A DNA stretch of 64,000 bases from Rhodospirillales bacterium (GTDB lineage: Bacteria > Pseudomonadota > Alphaproteobacteria > Dongiales > Dongiaceae), in NCBI GenBank assembly GCA_009885795.1, contig VFKA01000012.1, forward strand, positions 59,567-123,566, in the 5' to 3' direction. A program made the translations under genes and the position numbers. Below the pieces are notes generated by a model. That model made no database searches, was not told the DNA's origin, and was given only the letters and a program-made list of their open reading frames with translations. Shown here piece by piece: positions 8,481 through 18,175 of this stretch. Every line of letters starts with the position of its first letter. The first letter of the stretch is position 1.

Positions 8481-9767
8481 TCAGGATTTCGCGCGCAGGA
8501 AGCGCGCCACCAGTTCCACATGCGCCGCCCAAGTGAACTGATCGACCGGAACGACGCTTTCCAGCCGGTACCCACCGTCCACCAGTAGCCGCGCGTCGCG
8601 GGCGAAGGTCTTAGGGTCGCATGAAACGGCGATGACGACCGGCACCGCCGATTGTGCCAGCGCGGCGGCTTGCGCCTTGGCGCCCCGGCGCGGCGGGTCG
8701 AAGACGACGGCATCGAAGCGGTCGAGTTCGGGCGCCGCCAGCGGATAGCTCTCCAGGTTTCGCCGCTCCGCCGTGACGCGGCCGGCGAGGCCCGCCCGGC
8801 TCGCCGCCCTGACCAACGCCTCGACCGCCGCCTTGTCGCTCTCGACGGCGTGGACCGCCGCATGGCGCGAAAGTACGAACGCGAACGTCCCGCAGCCGGC
8901 GAAGAGATCCGCCACCCGCCCGGCTTTCGGCAGGAACGCCAAGACCGCCCGGACGAGGGCCGCTTCGCCGGCCGCGCTCGGCTGGATGAACGCTCCGGGA
9001 GGCAGATCGATGGCGACATCGCCGAAACGCAATCGCGGCTGGCGCTGTTGCATGATGGGCTCCGGCTCGGCGCCGGCGCGCGACCACGAGATTCGGGCAA
9101 GGTCGTGGGCTCGGCCAAGATCGGTCAGATGCCTGCGCGCCGCAAGCGACGGCGCGGTCTTGGCCGCGACCAGCATGTCGATGCCGGTGGCGGTGTCGGT
9201 CAGCACGATGTCCGCGGTCTTTCCGGCCGTAAGCCACGGGCCGAGCGCCGCGCGAAGCGGCGCCAACAACGCCGTCAGCGCCGGCGTCAACACGTGGCAC
9301 TCATCGAGATCGACCACCGACCGGCTGGCGCGCGCATGGAAACCGAGCTCCACGCCGTTGCCCCGGCCAAGTGCTACCAGGGCGGCACGCCGGCGCGTAT
9401 GAGGCGGAATCGATACAAGGTCCGATATCGCGTCGTTACCAAGGCCGCTCCGGCGAAGAGCCGTTTCGACCTGTTCGATTTTCCACCGCCGATAGGAGGC
9501 CTCGTCGATGTGTTGGAGCGCGCAACCGCCGCAGCGGCCGAAATGCCGGCACGGCGACTGGGCACGGCCTGGGCCTGGATGCAGGATTTCGACGATGCGG
9601 CCAACGGCGCCGTCGCCGCGCCGGCCTTCGAGCGCGACGATGAGCCGGTCGCCGACGGCGGCGTAGGGAACGTAGATGCGCGTTCCATCCGCGAGCGTGC
9701 CCAGCCCGTCGCCCAAGGCGCCGAGGGATTCGATCTCCAGTTCGATTGAACGAAGCGGCCTGTCCAT
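8481..9767 (-). CDS. TrmA/RumA-type RNA (uracil-5-)-methyltransferase
   Basis: About 428 residues. A TRAM domain (1-60) is followed by the 4Fe-4S cysteines CRHFGRCGGC (C-x5-C-x2-C) near residue 72 and a fourth Cys in DECHVL. Then comes the SAM domain with VADLFAGCGTF and FDPPRRGAKAQ, and the catalytic nucleophile in VSCDPKTFARD. This is the pattern of enzymes that make m5U in 23S rRNA or tRNA; which site is modified cannot be told. I use ATG 9767 (MDRPLRSIELEIESLGALG); a longer start at 9836 adds 23 residues of low plausibility. Confidence 0.9.
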   Translation of the reverse strand: MDRPLRSIELEIESLGALGDGLGTLADGTRIYVPYAAVGDRLIVALEGRRGDGAVGRIVEILHPGPGRAQSPCRHFGRCGGCALQHIDEASYRRWKIEQVETALRRSGLGNDAISDLVSIPPHTRRRAALVALGRGNGVELGFHARASRSVVDLDECHVLTPALTALLAPLRAALGPWLTAGKTADIVLTDTATGIDMLVAAKTAPSLAARRHLTDLGRAHDLARISWSRAGAEPEPIMQQRQPRLRFGDVAIDLPPGAFIQPSAAGEAALVRAVLAFLPKAGRVADLFAGCGTFAFVLSRHAAVHAVESDKAAVEALVRAASRAGLAGRVTAERRNLESYPLAAPELDRFDAVVFDPPRRGAKAQAAALAQSAVPVVIAVSCDPKTFARDARLLVDGGYRLESVVPVDQFTWAAHVELVARFLRAKS

Positions 9768-9835
9768 GACGATCCGTTGATCCGGTGCGTATCGTGCTAT
9801 AGTACCGAATCTCGACGCCCGAGACCTATGGCCCA

Positions 9836-9921
9836 TCCTTCGAGACGGCCCTACGGGCCTCCTCAGGATGAGGGTGGCGCTACCTCATGCCGAGGAGCCG
9901 CGAAGCGGCGTCTCGAAGCAT
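9836..9921. repeat. intergenic inverted repeat, second copy of CTTCGAGACG family
   Basis: Arms CCTTCGAGACGGCC and GCGGCGTCTCGAAGCATGG flank a short centre with CTCAGGATGAGG. It matches the copy at 4578-4690 in both arms. It lies between divergent genes (RNA methyltransferase and sppA). Confidence 0.6.
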
Positions 9922-9983
9922 GGCGGCTGTGTCAAAGTTACCGAGACTTGATATAAGGCCCCGAAGCACCCACCCCGGAGATC

Positions 9984-11777
9984 ATGACGCAAATGCGCGT
10001 CCTACGCTTCCTTGGCAAGTCGATTCTGGTCTTGCTCGCCATCGTCGGCGGCGGTGTCGTGCTGGTCGCGGCAGTGGCCGTTTTCGCCTGGCGCAATGTG
10101 CCGGCGGTTACCGATCCGGTCCCGGCCAACGCGGTGCTGTTCTTCGACCTGGCGGACGGCGTAGTCGAGACAATACCGGCCAATCCGCTGGCGCGCGCCT
10201 CGATGGGCCCGTCCGTGACGCTTGCCGATTTCGTTCAATCGCTGGAAGCCGCCGGAAGCGATCCTCGCATCGAGGGCGTCGTCATGCGTCTTGGCATCGG
10301 CGAGCTCGGGGTGGCGCGCACCCAGGATCTTCGCGACGCCATCCTCGACTTCCGCCGGAACGACAAGTTCGCCTTGGCTTTCGCCGAAAGCTTCGGCGAG
10401 GGCGGGTCCGGTTCGAACCAGTATTACCTGGCGACAGCCTTCGACGAGATTTGGCTGCAACCTTCGGGCGAGGTCGAGCTGATCGGAGCGCGCCTCGAGA
10501 TGCCGTATCTCAAGGGCACGTTCGACCTTCTCGGCCTCGAGGTTCAGATCGAACAGCGCGAGGAATACAAGAGCGCGGCCTCGATGTTCACCGCCGATTC
10601 GATGCCGGAGCCTCAGCGCCGGAACCTGCAAGCCCTGGTCGATTCCCTGGTCATGCAGATCGCCGATGGCCTCGCCGTCCGGAACAAGATCGAATTGGCC
10701 GAGGCCCGCGCGCTCATCGACCGCGGCCCCTTCCCGGCCGCCGATGCGTTGGCCCTGAAACTCGTCGACCGTCTCGGCTACTGGGACGAAGTGGCGGCGG
10801 AGGCCGAGGCGCGCGAAGGCGAGGGAGTCGCCACTTACGCGCTCGCCGATTATGCCGCCCGCCTGCCCGAGCCGCCGGAGGACGCGCCGCAAATCGCGAT
10901 GATCCATGGGGTCGGGCCGGTCTATCTCGGCGATGACGACGCGGGAGCATTCGCCGATGGATCGGCCATGGCCTCGGGGAGGATCGTCCGCGCCTTCGAC
11001 GAGGCGGTCGCGGACCCCGGCATCGAAGCGATCGTCTTTCGCGTCGACTCTCCGGGCGGATCCTATGTCGCCTCGGACACGATCAGGCGCGCCGTCGAGC
11101 GCGCCCGGAGCGCCGGCAAACCCACCATCGTCTCCATGGGCGATGTCGCCGCTTCGGGAGGATATTTCTCGGCCCTGCCGGCGCATTCGATCGTGGCCCA
11201 GCCCGGTACGGTCACCGGCTCGATCGGCGTCTTCGGCGGCAAGATGGTGGCCACGGGCCTCTTCGAGAAGCTCGGGATGCGCTGGGACGGCGTCCAGGCC
11301 GGCGCCAACGCCGACCTCGCCAGCTTCAACCGCCCGTATTCGCCGGCGGGCTGGGCCTATCTGCAAGGCAGCCTCGATCGCATCTACGCCGACTTCAAGA
11401 AGAAGGTCGCCGAAGGGCGCGACCTGCCGCCCGACAAGGTCCAGGACGCGGCCCAGGGCCAGGTCTGGACCGGCGCCGATGCCAAGGAGCGCGGGCTCAT
11501 CGATGAGCTGGGTGGCCTTTCCGAGGCACTGGGGCTGGCGCGTAGGCTGGCAGGCATCGACGCCGCGGCGCCGATCCGGCTGGTGGAATTTCCGCGGGCC
11601 GGCGATGTCTATGGCGAGTTCCTGCGCCGGATGCTTGCCGTCGCGATCCGCGACAGCGGCCTCGGCGCCGCTGTCGGCTGGATGCTGGACGCGGTGAGGC
11701 TCGCCGAGCCGGTCGCGCGAGTCTTCGACATGGAGCGGGCGAGCTTACGCGCGCCCAACCCGACCGGCGCGCCCTAG
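9984..11777 (+). CDS. sppA: signal peptide peptidase SppA, 67K type
   Basis: A membrane-anchored serine/lysine protease that degrades released signal peptides. The 597 residues have one N-terminal transmembrane helix (residues 10-35) and two tandem ClpP-like domains, the length of the E. coli-type long form. The general-base Lys lies in EEYKSAAS (about residue 195) in the first domain. The nucleophile Ser is in MGDVAASGGYF (about residue 390) in the second, followed by PGTVTGSIGVFGGKM. Both catalytic residues are therefore in place. Confidence 0.94.
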   Translation: MTQMRVLRFLGKSILVLLAIVGGGVVLVAAVAVFAWRNVPAVTDPVPANAVLFFDLADGVVETIPANPLARASMGPSVTLADFVQSLEAAGSDPRIEGVVMRLGIGELGVARTQDLRDAILDFRRNDKFALAFAESFGEGGSGSNQYYLATAFDEIWLQPSGEVELIGARLEMPYLKGTFDLLGLEVQIEQREEYKSAASMFTADSMPEPQRRNLQALVDSLVMQIADGLAVRNKIELAEARALIDRGPFPAADALALKLVDRLGYWDEVAAEAEAREGEGVATYALADYAARLPEPPEDAPQIAMIHGVGPVYLGDDDAGAFADGSAMASGRIVRAFDEAVADPGIEAIVFRVDSPGGSYVASDTIRRAVERARSAGKPTIVSMGDVAASGGYFSALPAHSIVAQPGTVTGSIGVFGGKMVATGLFEKLGMRWDGVQAGANADLASFNRPYSPAGWAYLQGSLDRIYADFKKKVAEGRDLPPDKVQDAAQGQVWTGADAKERGLIDELGGLSEALGLARRLAGIDAAAPIRLVEFPRAGDVYGEFLRRMLAVAIRDSGLGAAVGWMLDAVRLAEPVARVFDMERASLRAPNPTGAP

Positions 11778-11891
11778 TGTTCCATACAGGAATGTCGTAC
11801 TACGAAATTCGGAATTGCCTATGCCCGCACATGGTGGCAATCTCGGCTCGACAAGATGATGTCCGAGAAGCGAACACATGGAGCATGCCAA

Positions 11892-12539
11892 ATGATTCTA
11901 GCGGCCATGCACACGACACGGCGGCTCGCGAGCTGCGTAACCTTGGCGATGGGGCTGCTCATGCTGCCGGGACCGGTCGATGCCGAGACGATGTTCGAAT
12001 CGATTCCGACGCAGTACATCGCGGCGTTGGGCGATCCAGGCGCGACCTCCGGGATCGGAGCGGAATCGTGGGGTCTGTGGCGCGTGGATCCGGGTCCTCG
12101 GGGAGTACGGCTCAGCGGCTATGAGGCATTGAAGGCCGAAGGGGGCATGGCGCCGGCACAGTGGAAATTCGACGGTTCGGATTGGTGGCTGGAGGAGCAT
12201 GGCCTGATCATGGAGCAGCCGGAGTTCCCAATTCCTCCCGGCAGATACGTCGTCACGGGCGGCCGCGAGGCAACAGCCGTTCTGACCGTCCATCCCAAAG
12301 GCGAGGACGGCGTCCAGCATTGGGAACTCGATCAAGGCGCCACGCTCCACGATGTGACGCACTTGCGCTGCCGCTCCGCGCGGTACACACCGGCGGCGAG
12401 CGGCAATTCGTGCTCTCCCGCCAAGGCGCATATGACTGACTTTCCAGTCGCTCCGGGTGGGCCGATGCCCCCGGTCGAGGGCTGCAACAAGCAGGACTAC
12501 GAGGTCCTCATCGTGATCGGCATGGCAGCGGAAAGTTGA
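11892..12539 (+). CDS. predicted secreted protein, unknown function
   Basis: About 215 residues. A signal peptide is clear (MHTTRRLASCVTLAMGLLML, cleavage after VDA near residue 31). The mature part holds WGLWRVDPGPRGVRLSGY, a tryptophan-rich WKFDGSDWWLEE, and four cysteines in the last 70 residues (LRCRSAR, NSCSP, EGCNK). I recognise no named family. Other starts are ATG 11856 and ATG 11907. The 3' end overlaps the end of tlyA on the other strand by 32 bases. Confidence 0.7.
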   Translation: MILAAMHTTRRLASCVTLAMGLLMLPGPVDAETMFESIPTQYIAALGDPGATSGIGAESWGLWRVDPGPRGVRLSGYEALKAEGGMAPAQWKFDGSDWWLEEHGLIMEQPEFPIPPGRYVVTGGREATAVLTVHPKGEDGVQHWELDQGATLHDVTHLRCRSARYTPAASGNSCSPAKAHMTDFPVAPGGPMPPVEGCNKQDYEVLIVIGMAAES

Positions 12540-13284
12540 TTGCGGCGATCAGAAACTCGCGGTTGCCATCGGCGCCCTGAATCGGGCTCTCGCCCACGCC
12601 CAGCACGCGCCATCCCGCTTGCCCCGAAAACCAATCGGCGATGGTTTGGCGGACCTCGTCGTGGAGCGCGGGCTCGCGCACCACGCCGCCCTTGCCGACG
12701 CGGCCCCGTCCCACCTCGAACTGCGGCTTGATGAGCGCCACCAGCCAGGCGCCCGGCGCCGCCAGCGCCATCGGCGCCGGCAAGATCGTGCGCAGGCCGA
12801 TGAAGCTTGCGTCGCAGACGATGGCGGTGACCGGCTCCGGCACCTCGCGGCGGGTGAGATGGCGGGCGTTGGTGCGCTCCAGCACACGCACGCGGCGGTC
12901 CTGGCGCAGCTTCCAGGCGAACTGGCCATGGCCCACATCGACGGCATAGACCCGCGCCACGCCGCGCGACAGCAGCACATCGGTGAATCCGCCGGTCGAG
13001 GCGCCGATGTCGAGCGCGACGCGGTCCTTCGCCTCGAGGCCGAAGAGGTCGAGCGCATGCGCGAGCTTGACGCCGCCGCGCGACACCCAGGGGTGGTCGG
13101 CCCCCTTCACCGACAACGGAACGTCGGCGGCCAGCGTCGTGCCCGGCTTGTCGAGGCGCCGGTCGCCCGCATAGACGGCGCCGGCGAGGATGAGCGCCTG
13201 GGCCTTGGTCCGGTTTTCGGCGAGCCCGCGCGAGACGAGCAGCTGGTCGAGGCGCTGCTTCTTGGCCGCTGTCACGGCGCCCAT
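12508..13284 (-). CDS. tlyA: TlyA family rRNA (cytidine-2'-O)-methyltransferase
   Basis: 258 residues with an N-terminal S4 RNA-binding domain (RLDQLLVSRGLAENRTKAQALI, residues 10-70). An FtsJ-like Rossmann methyltransferase follows, with the SAM motif ALDIGASTGGFTDVLL (about residues 90-106) and the catalytic K-D-K-E type surroundings (VCDASFIGL, LIKPQFEVGR). Family members methylate 16S/23S rRNA cytidines; some are annotated as hemolysin. ATG 13284 lies inside the end of the MATE gene (13-base overlap). Its usual neighbour dxs is one gene away, separated by the MATE exporter. Confidence 0.92.
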   Translation of the reverse strand: MGAVTAAKKQRLDQLLVSRGLAENRTKAQALILAGAVYAGDRRLDKPGTTLAADVPLSVKGADHPWVSRGGVKLAHALDLFGLEAKDRVALDIGASTGGFTDVLLSRGVARVYAVDVGHGQFAWKLRQDRRVRVLERTNARHLTRREVPEPVTAIVCDASFIGLRTILPAPMALAAPGAWLVALIKPQFEVGRGRVGKGGVVREPALHDEVRQTIADWFSGQAGWRVLGVGESPIQGADGNREFLIAAINFPLPCRSR

Positions 13285-14651
13285 CGCGCCGCCAGCACCT
13301 TGAACCGCCAGGTCAGCAACAGCGCGGTCGCGGCCAATCCCGACGCCAGGCCCCACCAGACGCCCTCGGCCCCCATGGCGAACTCGACGGCCATCACGTA
13401 GCCGCCGCCCATGCCGACAAGCCAATAGCCGATGAGGCAGACGGCGAAGGGCACGGTCGCATCCTTGAGGCCGCGCAGCGCGCCGGTGGCGATGAGCTGC
13501 ACCGCGTCCACGATCATGAACACCGCGGCGATGGAGACGAGCGCGCCGGCGATCGCGGCCGTCTCGGCGTTGGCGGGGTCGGTGCTGTCGAGGTAGATGG
13601 CGACGATGCGCTCCGGGATCGACCACATCACGAGACCGCTCATGATCATGAGACACCCGCCGGCAGCGATCCCGACATAGCCGCTGCGCCGCACCGCAAT
13701 CCTGCTGGCCAGCCCGACGCCTTGCGCGACGCGGATCGTGACCGCCTGGCCGATGGCATAGGGCAGCACGAACACGAAGTTCCAGAAGCTGTAGGCCACC
13801 TGATTGGCGGCCAACGCCGCCGGGCCGATGATACCCATGACCAGCGCCACGGCGAGGAACAGCGTCGTCTCCGCCGCCGACAGGCCGGCGATGGGGAATC
13901 CCAGGCGGATCATCTGCCGGTACATGGCGGCGTCGAACCATGGCGCGGCCAGCAGGCGATAGGATTTCAGACCCGGCGCCAGGCAAGCATAGGCGAGCGT
14001 CGCCGCGAACATCGACCAACAGACGATGGTGGAGGCATAGCCGGAGCCGGCGATGCCGAGCCGCGGGAATCCGAATTCGCCGAACACGAGTACGTAGTTG
14101 GCGGCGAAGTTAACGCCGACCGCGCCGATGGCGATGAAGGTCACGACCTTGGCCCGGCCCACGGACGCCAGAAAATGTCGCAGCGCCGTGAACCACATAT
14201 AGGGCAGGAAGCACCAGACCGCCGCCTGCATCCATTGCTCGGTGAGCACGACCACCGCTTCGTCCTGGCCGAGGAAGCGCAGGATCGGCGCCAGGTTCCA
14301 GCCGATCCAGGTCGCCGGCAGCGACACCACGAAGGCAACCCACAATCCCTGGCGCGCGGCCCGCCCGGCCCGCGCCGGATCGCGCGCCGCGGACGCCTCG
14401 GCGACAAGCACGCCCACCAGCGCCACGAAGCCGAGGCAGACGAAGAGAAATCCGAAGAGAACGTTGGCGGCGAGCCCGATCGCCGCCAGGTGGATGGCGC
14501 CGAGCTGGGCGACGATGACGGAGTCGGTGAACCCCATCGCCGTCTCGGCCATATAGGCGATGGCGAGCGGCGCCGCGAGCGCCGAAAGAGCGCGCAACTC
14601 GCCCCTCACCGAGGCGGTTCCTACTCCCGCCCCTGCCACCAATGCCGGCAT
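13272..14651 (-). CDS. MATE family multidrug/Na+ efflux transporter
   Basis: A 459-residue integral membrane protein with about 12 hydrophobic helices in two related halves, typical of NorM-type exporters that drive out cationic drugs with Na+ or H+. The N-terminal half begins LRALSALAAPLAIAYMAETAMGFTDSVIVAQLG and contains the MATE hallmark of two-fold repeated sequence. It starts 9 bases after the dxs stop and overlaps tlyA, so the three genes should be one transcript. Substrate is not predictable. Confidence 0.92.
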   Translation of the reverse strand: MPALVAGAGVGTASVRGELRALSALAAPLAIAYMAETAMGFTDSVIVAQLGAIHLAAIGLAANVLFGFLFVCLGFVALVGVLVAEASAARDPARAGRAARQGLWVAFVVSLPATWIGWNLAPILRFLGQDEAVVVLTEQWMQAAVWCFLPYMWFTALRHFLASVGRAKVVTFIAIGAVGVNFAANYVLVFGEFGFPRLGIAGSGYASTIVCWSMFAATLAYACLAPGLKSYRLLAAPWFDAAMYRQMIRLGFPIAGLSAAETTLFLAVALVMGIIGPAALAANQVAYSFWNFVFVLPYAIGQAVTIRVAQGVGLASRIAVRRSGYVGIAAGGCLMIMSGLVMWSIPERIVAIYLDSTDPANAETAAIAGALVSIAAVFMIVDAVQLIATGALRGLKDATVPFAVCLIGYWLVGMGGGYVMAVEFAMGAEGVWWGLASGLAATALLLTWRFKVLAARWAP

Positions 14652-14660
14652 GATCGGGGC

Positions 14661-16604
14661 TTAGGCGCGGGCCGGCGTGAGGACGGCGTGGGCCATGGCG
14701 TTGTGGCCGAGCGCTTCCAGCGCCTTGGCGGCGATATGGCGGGCATCGAGCCCCGCCTGTTCGTACTGCAACTCGGGCTTGTCGTGTTCGATGAAGATAT
14801 CCGGCAAGACCATGGGCCGAACCTTGAGACCCATGTCGAGCATGCCGGCGCTCGCCAGATAGTGCAGCACGTGCGAGCCGAAGCCGCCGATGGCGCCTTC
14901 CTCGACCGTGATCAGGACCTCGTGCTCGGCGGCGAGCCGGCGGACGAGATCGGTATCGAGCGGCTTGCAGAACCTGGCGTCGACCACGGTCGTCGATAGG
15001 CCGCGCGAGGCCAACTCGTCCGCCGCCTTGAGACATTCCTGCAGCCGGGTGCCGAAGGAGAGCAGCGCCACCTTGGTGCCTTCGCGCACCACCCGCCCGC
15101 GGCCGATCTCGAGCGGCACGCCCGCGTCCGGCATCGCCAGCCCCAGGCCCTCGCCGCGCGGATAGCGCAGCGCCGAGGGCCGGTCGTCGATGGCGGCGGC
15201 GGTCGCCACCATGTGAATGAGCTCGACTTCGTCCGCCGCCGCCATGATGACGAACCCAGGCAGGCAACCGAGATAGGCGACGTCGAAGGATCCGGCATGG
15301 GTCTGGCCGTCGGCGCCCACCAGCCCGGCGCGGTCCATGGCGAAGCGCACCGGCAAGGACTGGATCGCCACGTCGTGCACGACCTGGTCATAGGCGCGCT
15401 GGAGAAACGTCGAGTAGATCACCGCGAAGGGCTTGTAGCCCTCGGCCGCCAGGCCGGCGCAGAAAGTGACGGCGTGCTGCTCGGCGATGCCGACATCGAA
15501 GGAGCGGTCGGGGAACCGTTTGCCGAAGATGTCGAGGCCGGTGCCCGACGGCATGGCGGCATTCACCGCGACGATGCGCGGATCCTTCTCCGCTTCCTTC
15601 ACCAGCGCCTCGGCGAACACCTTGGTATAGGTGGGCGCCTTGGCGGCGGCCTTCACCTGGGCACCGGTCACCACGTCGAACTTGTTGACGCCGTGATACT
15701 TGTCGGCCGATTTCTCCGCCGGCTCGTAGCCATGGCCCTTCTGGGTCACGACATGGACGAGGACCGGGCCGCCGTCGTCGCCATCGCGGACGTTCTTCAG
15801 CACCGGCAGCAGATGGTCGAGGTTATGGCCGTCGATGGGGCCGATGTAATAGAAGCCCAGCTCCTCGAAGAGCGTGCCGCCGGTGACGAGGCCGCGGGCG
15901 AATTCCTCGGCCCGGCGCGCCATGACGCGCAGGCGCCGGGGAAACTTCTCGGTCACTTCCTCGCCCAGCCGGCGTATCGAGCGATAGGATTTCGACGACA
16001 GCAGGCGCGACAGATAAGCACTCATGGCGCCCACCGGCGGCGCGATCGACATGTCGTTGTCGTTGAGGATGACGATCAGGCGGCTGTCCATCCAGCCGGC
16101 GTTGTTCATCGCCTCGTAGGCCATGCCGGCGCTCATGGCGCCGTCGCCGATGACCGCGACCACATGGTGCTTCTTGCCGCCCATGTCGCGCGCCACCGCC
16201 ATGCCGAGCGCCGAGGAGATCGAGGTCGAGCTATGGGCGGCGCCGAACGGGTCGTACTCGCTTTCCGAGCGCTTGGTGAAGCCGGAGAGGCCGCCGCCCT
16301 GGCGGATGGTGCGGATGCGGTCGCGCCGGCCGGTCAGGATCTTGTGCGGGTAGGCCTGGTGGCCGACGTCCCAGATCAGCCGGTCCTCGGGCGTGTTGAA
16401 GAGATAGTGCAGCGCCACGGTTAGCTCGACCACGCCCAACCCGGCGCCGAGATGGCCGCCGGTGATCGACACGGCATCGATCGTTTCCAGGCGCAACTCG
16501 TCGGCGACCTGGCGGAGCTGATGTTCGCCCAGCCGGCGAAGGTCGGCCGGGATACGAATGGTGTCCAGGAGCGGCGTCTTGCTTTCGGCGTTCAACGGAT
16601 TCAC
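14661..16604 (-). CDS. dxs: 1-deoxy-D-xylulose-5-phosphate synthase
   Basis: First enzyme of the non-mevalonate isoprenoid pathway: pyruvate plus glyceraldehyde-3-phosphate to DXP with thiamine diphosphate. 647 residues with the expected blocks: [15 protein letters not shown] near residue 65, TPP site [18 protein letters not shown] near 155, catalytic Glu in [15 protein letters not shown] near 380, and [15 protein letters not shown] near 560. I chose a GTG start at 16604, because no ATG gives a family-length product; the open frame extends upstream through xseB by chance. Confidence 0.95.
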   Translation of the reverse strand: MNPLNAESKTPLLDTIRIPADLRRLGEHQLRQVADELRLETIDAVSITGGHLGAGLGVVELTVALHYLFNTPEDRLIWDVGHQAYPHKILTGRRDRIRTIRQGGGLSGFTKRSESEYDPFGAAHSSTSISSALGMAVARDMGGKKHHVVAVIGDGAMSAGMAYEAMNNAGWMDSRLIVILNDNDMSIAPPVGAMSAYLSRLLSSKSYRSIRRLGEEVTEKFPRRLRVMARRAEEFARGLVTGGTLFEELGFYYIGPIDGHNLDHLLPVLKNVRDGDDGGPVLVHVVTQKGHGYEPAEKSADKYHGVNKFDVVTGAQVKAAAKAPTYTKVFAEALVKEAEKDPRIVAVNAAMPSGTGLDIFGKRFPDRSFDVGIAEQHAVTFCAGLAAEGYKPFAVIYSTFLQRAYDQVVHDVAIQSLPVRFAMDRAGLVGADGQTHAGSFDVAYLGCLPGFVIMAAADEVELIHMVATAAAIDDRPSALRYPRGEGLGLAMPDAGVPLEIGRGRVVREGTKVALLSFGTRLQECLKAADELASRGLSTTVVDARFCKPLDTDLVRRLAAEHEVLITVEEGAIGGFGSHVLHYLASAGMLDMGLKVRPMVLPDIFIEHDKPELQYEQAGLDARHIAAKALEALGHNAMAHAVLTPARA

Positions 16605-16732
16605 CCCATCCCGAGCCGATGTCGTGCCCGGGCATCCCCCAATGCCAGTTGGCCGAACGTCGCCGGTTTCGCCAAAAAAATCAAGAGATTCATTAAGATA
16701 TTGGGGGGGAAGGCTTTTGCCGGCGCGGCCCG

Positions 16733-16984
16733 CTACTCGATCTTGGCCGGGCGGGCCAACGGGATGCCCTCGGCGCTCAGCACGATCTGCTCCACCTTCT
16801 GCTCGGCCTCGCGCAGCTTCGCCTCGCAATGGCGTTTCAGGGCCACGCCGCGCTCGTATTGCCGGATCGCGTCGTCGAGCTTGGTCTCGCCCTTTTCCAG
16901 GCGCTTCACCAGTTCCTGGAGCTCGGCGAGCGCGTCCTCGAAGCTCATCTTGGCGATGTCGCCGTCGCTCTTGCCTGCCGCCAT
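16733..16984 (-). CDS. xseB: exodeoxyribonuclease VII small subunit
   Basis: An 83-residue helical protein, [20 protein letters not shown] (residues 13-32) followed by [19 protein letters not shown], the signature of XseB, which binds XseA to make the ssDNA-degrading ExoVII. ATG 16984 gives the usual length. It is upstream of dxs with a 128-base gap. In many alphaproteobacteria the farnesyl-diphosphate synthase gene sits between these two; it is absent here. Confidence 0.93.
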   Translation of the reverse strand: MAAGKSDGDIAKMSFEDALAELQELVKRLEKGETKLDDAIRQYERGVALKRHCEAKLREAEQKVEQIVLSAEGIPLARPAKIE

Positions 16985-17307
16985 GGTGGGGGTCCCGTCC
17001 GGTTGCCTGGGCCGGAGTGTAGAGGCTTTCGGGGGCGATGGGAATCGGCGGCCGGCCCGCTGGGCAATACCCCAAAATACCTTTTTTCGACGATCGACCC
17101 CATGCACAGCGGGAAATGGAGCGATGTCTCGCTTGGCGCCGGGATGGCGGCGAGACCGGGAACGCGCCTCGGGTCCCGGCCCCGGGGCGTTCAAGCGGTC
17201 CTATTCACGATGAGAAAGAACTTCGCCCGCGCCGAACCATCGGCACGGCAAGGTTACAATATATAGGAACTTGGTCCCCGAATGCAAGGGATTGGCGGCA
17301 GGCGGCA
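16985..17307. other. gap without a convincing gene
   Basis: About 320 bases between xseB and the vapC-like gene. All ORFs here are antisense or short shadows. An AT-rich stretch (TTACAATATATAGGAAC, near 17253-17270) stands out from the GC-rich surroundings and might be a promoter, but no gene starts properly after it on the plus strand. Confidence 0.4.
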
Positions 17308-17685
17308 TCACGCGGCGGCAACATCGGTGTGGGCGAAGTCGGCGCCCTTAAACAACAAGGGCTCGTCGAGGATCCGAGCGAGCGCGTAGGCGAACAGATC
17401 GCCGAAGTTCAACCCCGCCTTGTGCCGACCCTTGCCGAAGCGGCGGAACCCCTCGAACGCGATCTCGACCTGACGGGCGTCCACGGGCACGACCTCGATG
17501 CCGACGACCTCAAGCAGCTTTAGCAGTTCCGGCGTTCCGCCGTCGCGCTCGGCAACGAGCCGCGCTTCAAGGAGGGTGCCGGCGGAGATTCGGACATCTG
17601 CCTCCTTCAAGAGGCGATCGATCAGTTGGTCCGCCCCCTGTTCGCGGCGGAGGATGGCAATGAGCGCCGAGGTGTCGACAATCAC
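17308..17685 (-). CDS. vapC: VapC-type PIN-domain toxin
   Basis: A 125-residue PIN ribonuclease. Acidic metal-site residues are visible: Asp4 in MIVDTSALIAIL, Glu in TLLEARLV (about 40), Asp in NFGDLFAYALA (about 96), and a late Asp in GADFAHTD. Such toxins cleave tRNA or rRNA when not bound by their antitoxin. The gene starts four bases inside the end of the vapB-like gene (ATGA overlap), the usual antitoxin-first order. It lies in a patch of accessory genes inserted between xseB and the deacetylase gene. Confidence 0.9.
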   Translation of the reverse strand: MIVDTSALIAILRREQGADQLIDRLLKEADVRISAGTLLEARLVAERDGGTPELLKLLEVVGIEVVPVDARQVEIAFEGFRRFGKGRHKAGLNFGDLFAYALARILDEPLLFKGADFAHTDVAAA

Positions 17686-17936
17686 TCGGGCAGGCCGCTC
17701 TTGTCATAGCCGACGATCTTGTCGGGCTCCAGCGGTCGAGCCGGCAGGCGAGCGCTGTAGCGCCGCGCAAGGACGTCGATTCGGCGGCGGCGAGCGCCGA
17801 CACCGAATTGCCGGCGCAACTTGGCGGTTTCCTTGCGCAGCAAATCGAGGACGATTCCAGACGCACCCTTGCCTGTTATCCGCTTGATCTCGGCAAGCAA
17901 GGTCTCGACTTCCCGGTTCTTGATGTTGACGGACAT
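17682..17936 (-). CDS. vapB: VapB-type antitoxin (Rv0623-like)
   Basis: 84 residues beginning MSVNIKNREVETLLAEIKRITGKG, the form of the Rv0623/PSK family of antitoxins that bind DNA at the N-terminus and neutralise a PIN toxin through the C-terminal tail (RPLEPDKIVGYDKSGLPE). It precedes vapC with a four-base overlap. VapBC complexes usually repress their own promoter, which should be in the 100 bases upstream of 17936. Confidence 0.9.
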   Translation of the reverse strand: MSVNIKNREVETLLAEIKRITGKGASGIVLDLLRKETAKLRRQFGVGARRRRIDVLARRYSARLPARPLEPDKIVGYDKSGLPE

Positions 17937-18049
17937 CGCGGCACCTATACAGAAAGTGACGGCGTTTCTTTACTAGCGGGTTTGACCGGAATTGGCAAGC
18001 GCCTGATTCCAGGCCGATCCCAGGCGGGCGGCGCGGAATCATGTAAAGC

Positions 18050-18172
18050 CATTTTAAGGGACGCCCGGAGTTGCGCTTGCGGGTGGGCGACTGGCGCGCC
18101 ATCTTCACCGTCGAGGGCGACCGGTTGATCGTGACGCACATCGGCCATCGCCGCGAGATCTATCGGGATTGA
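18050..18172 (+). pseudogene. 3' remnant of a RelE/ParE-type toxin gene
   Basis: About 40 codons in frame with a TGA stop encode KGRPELRLRVGDWRAIF, then a short link and THIGHRREIYRD, the C-terminal beta-sheet of RelE-fold toxins. An in-frame TAA lies three codons before, and no start codon is available, so the N-terminal half is lost. The HTH gene begins three bases after the stop, which is the normal toxin-then-antitoxin order of HigBA/RelE-XRE pairs. Confidence 0.75.
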
Positions 18173-18175
18173 CGG

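Noticed and set aside
14661..17075. 804-residue version of dxs
   Set aside because: The first 150 residues are the xseB gene read in another frame. DXS is about 640 residues; the GTG at 16604 gives that length.
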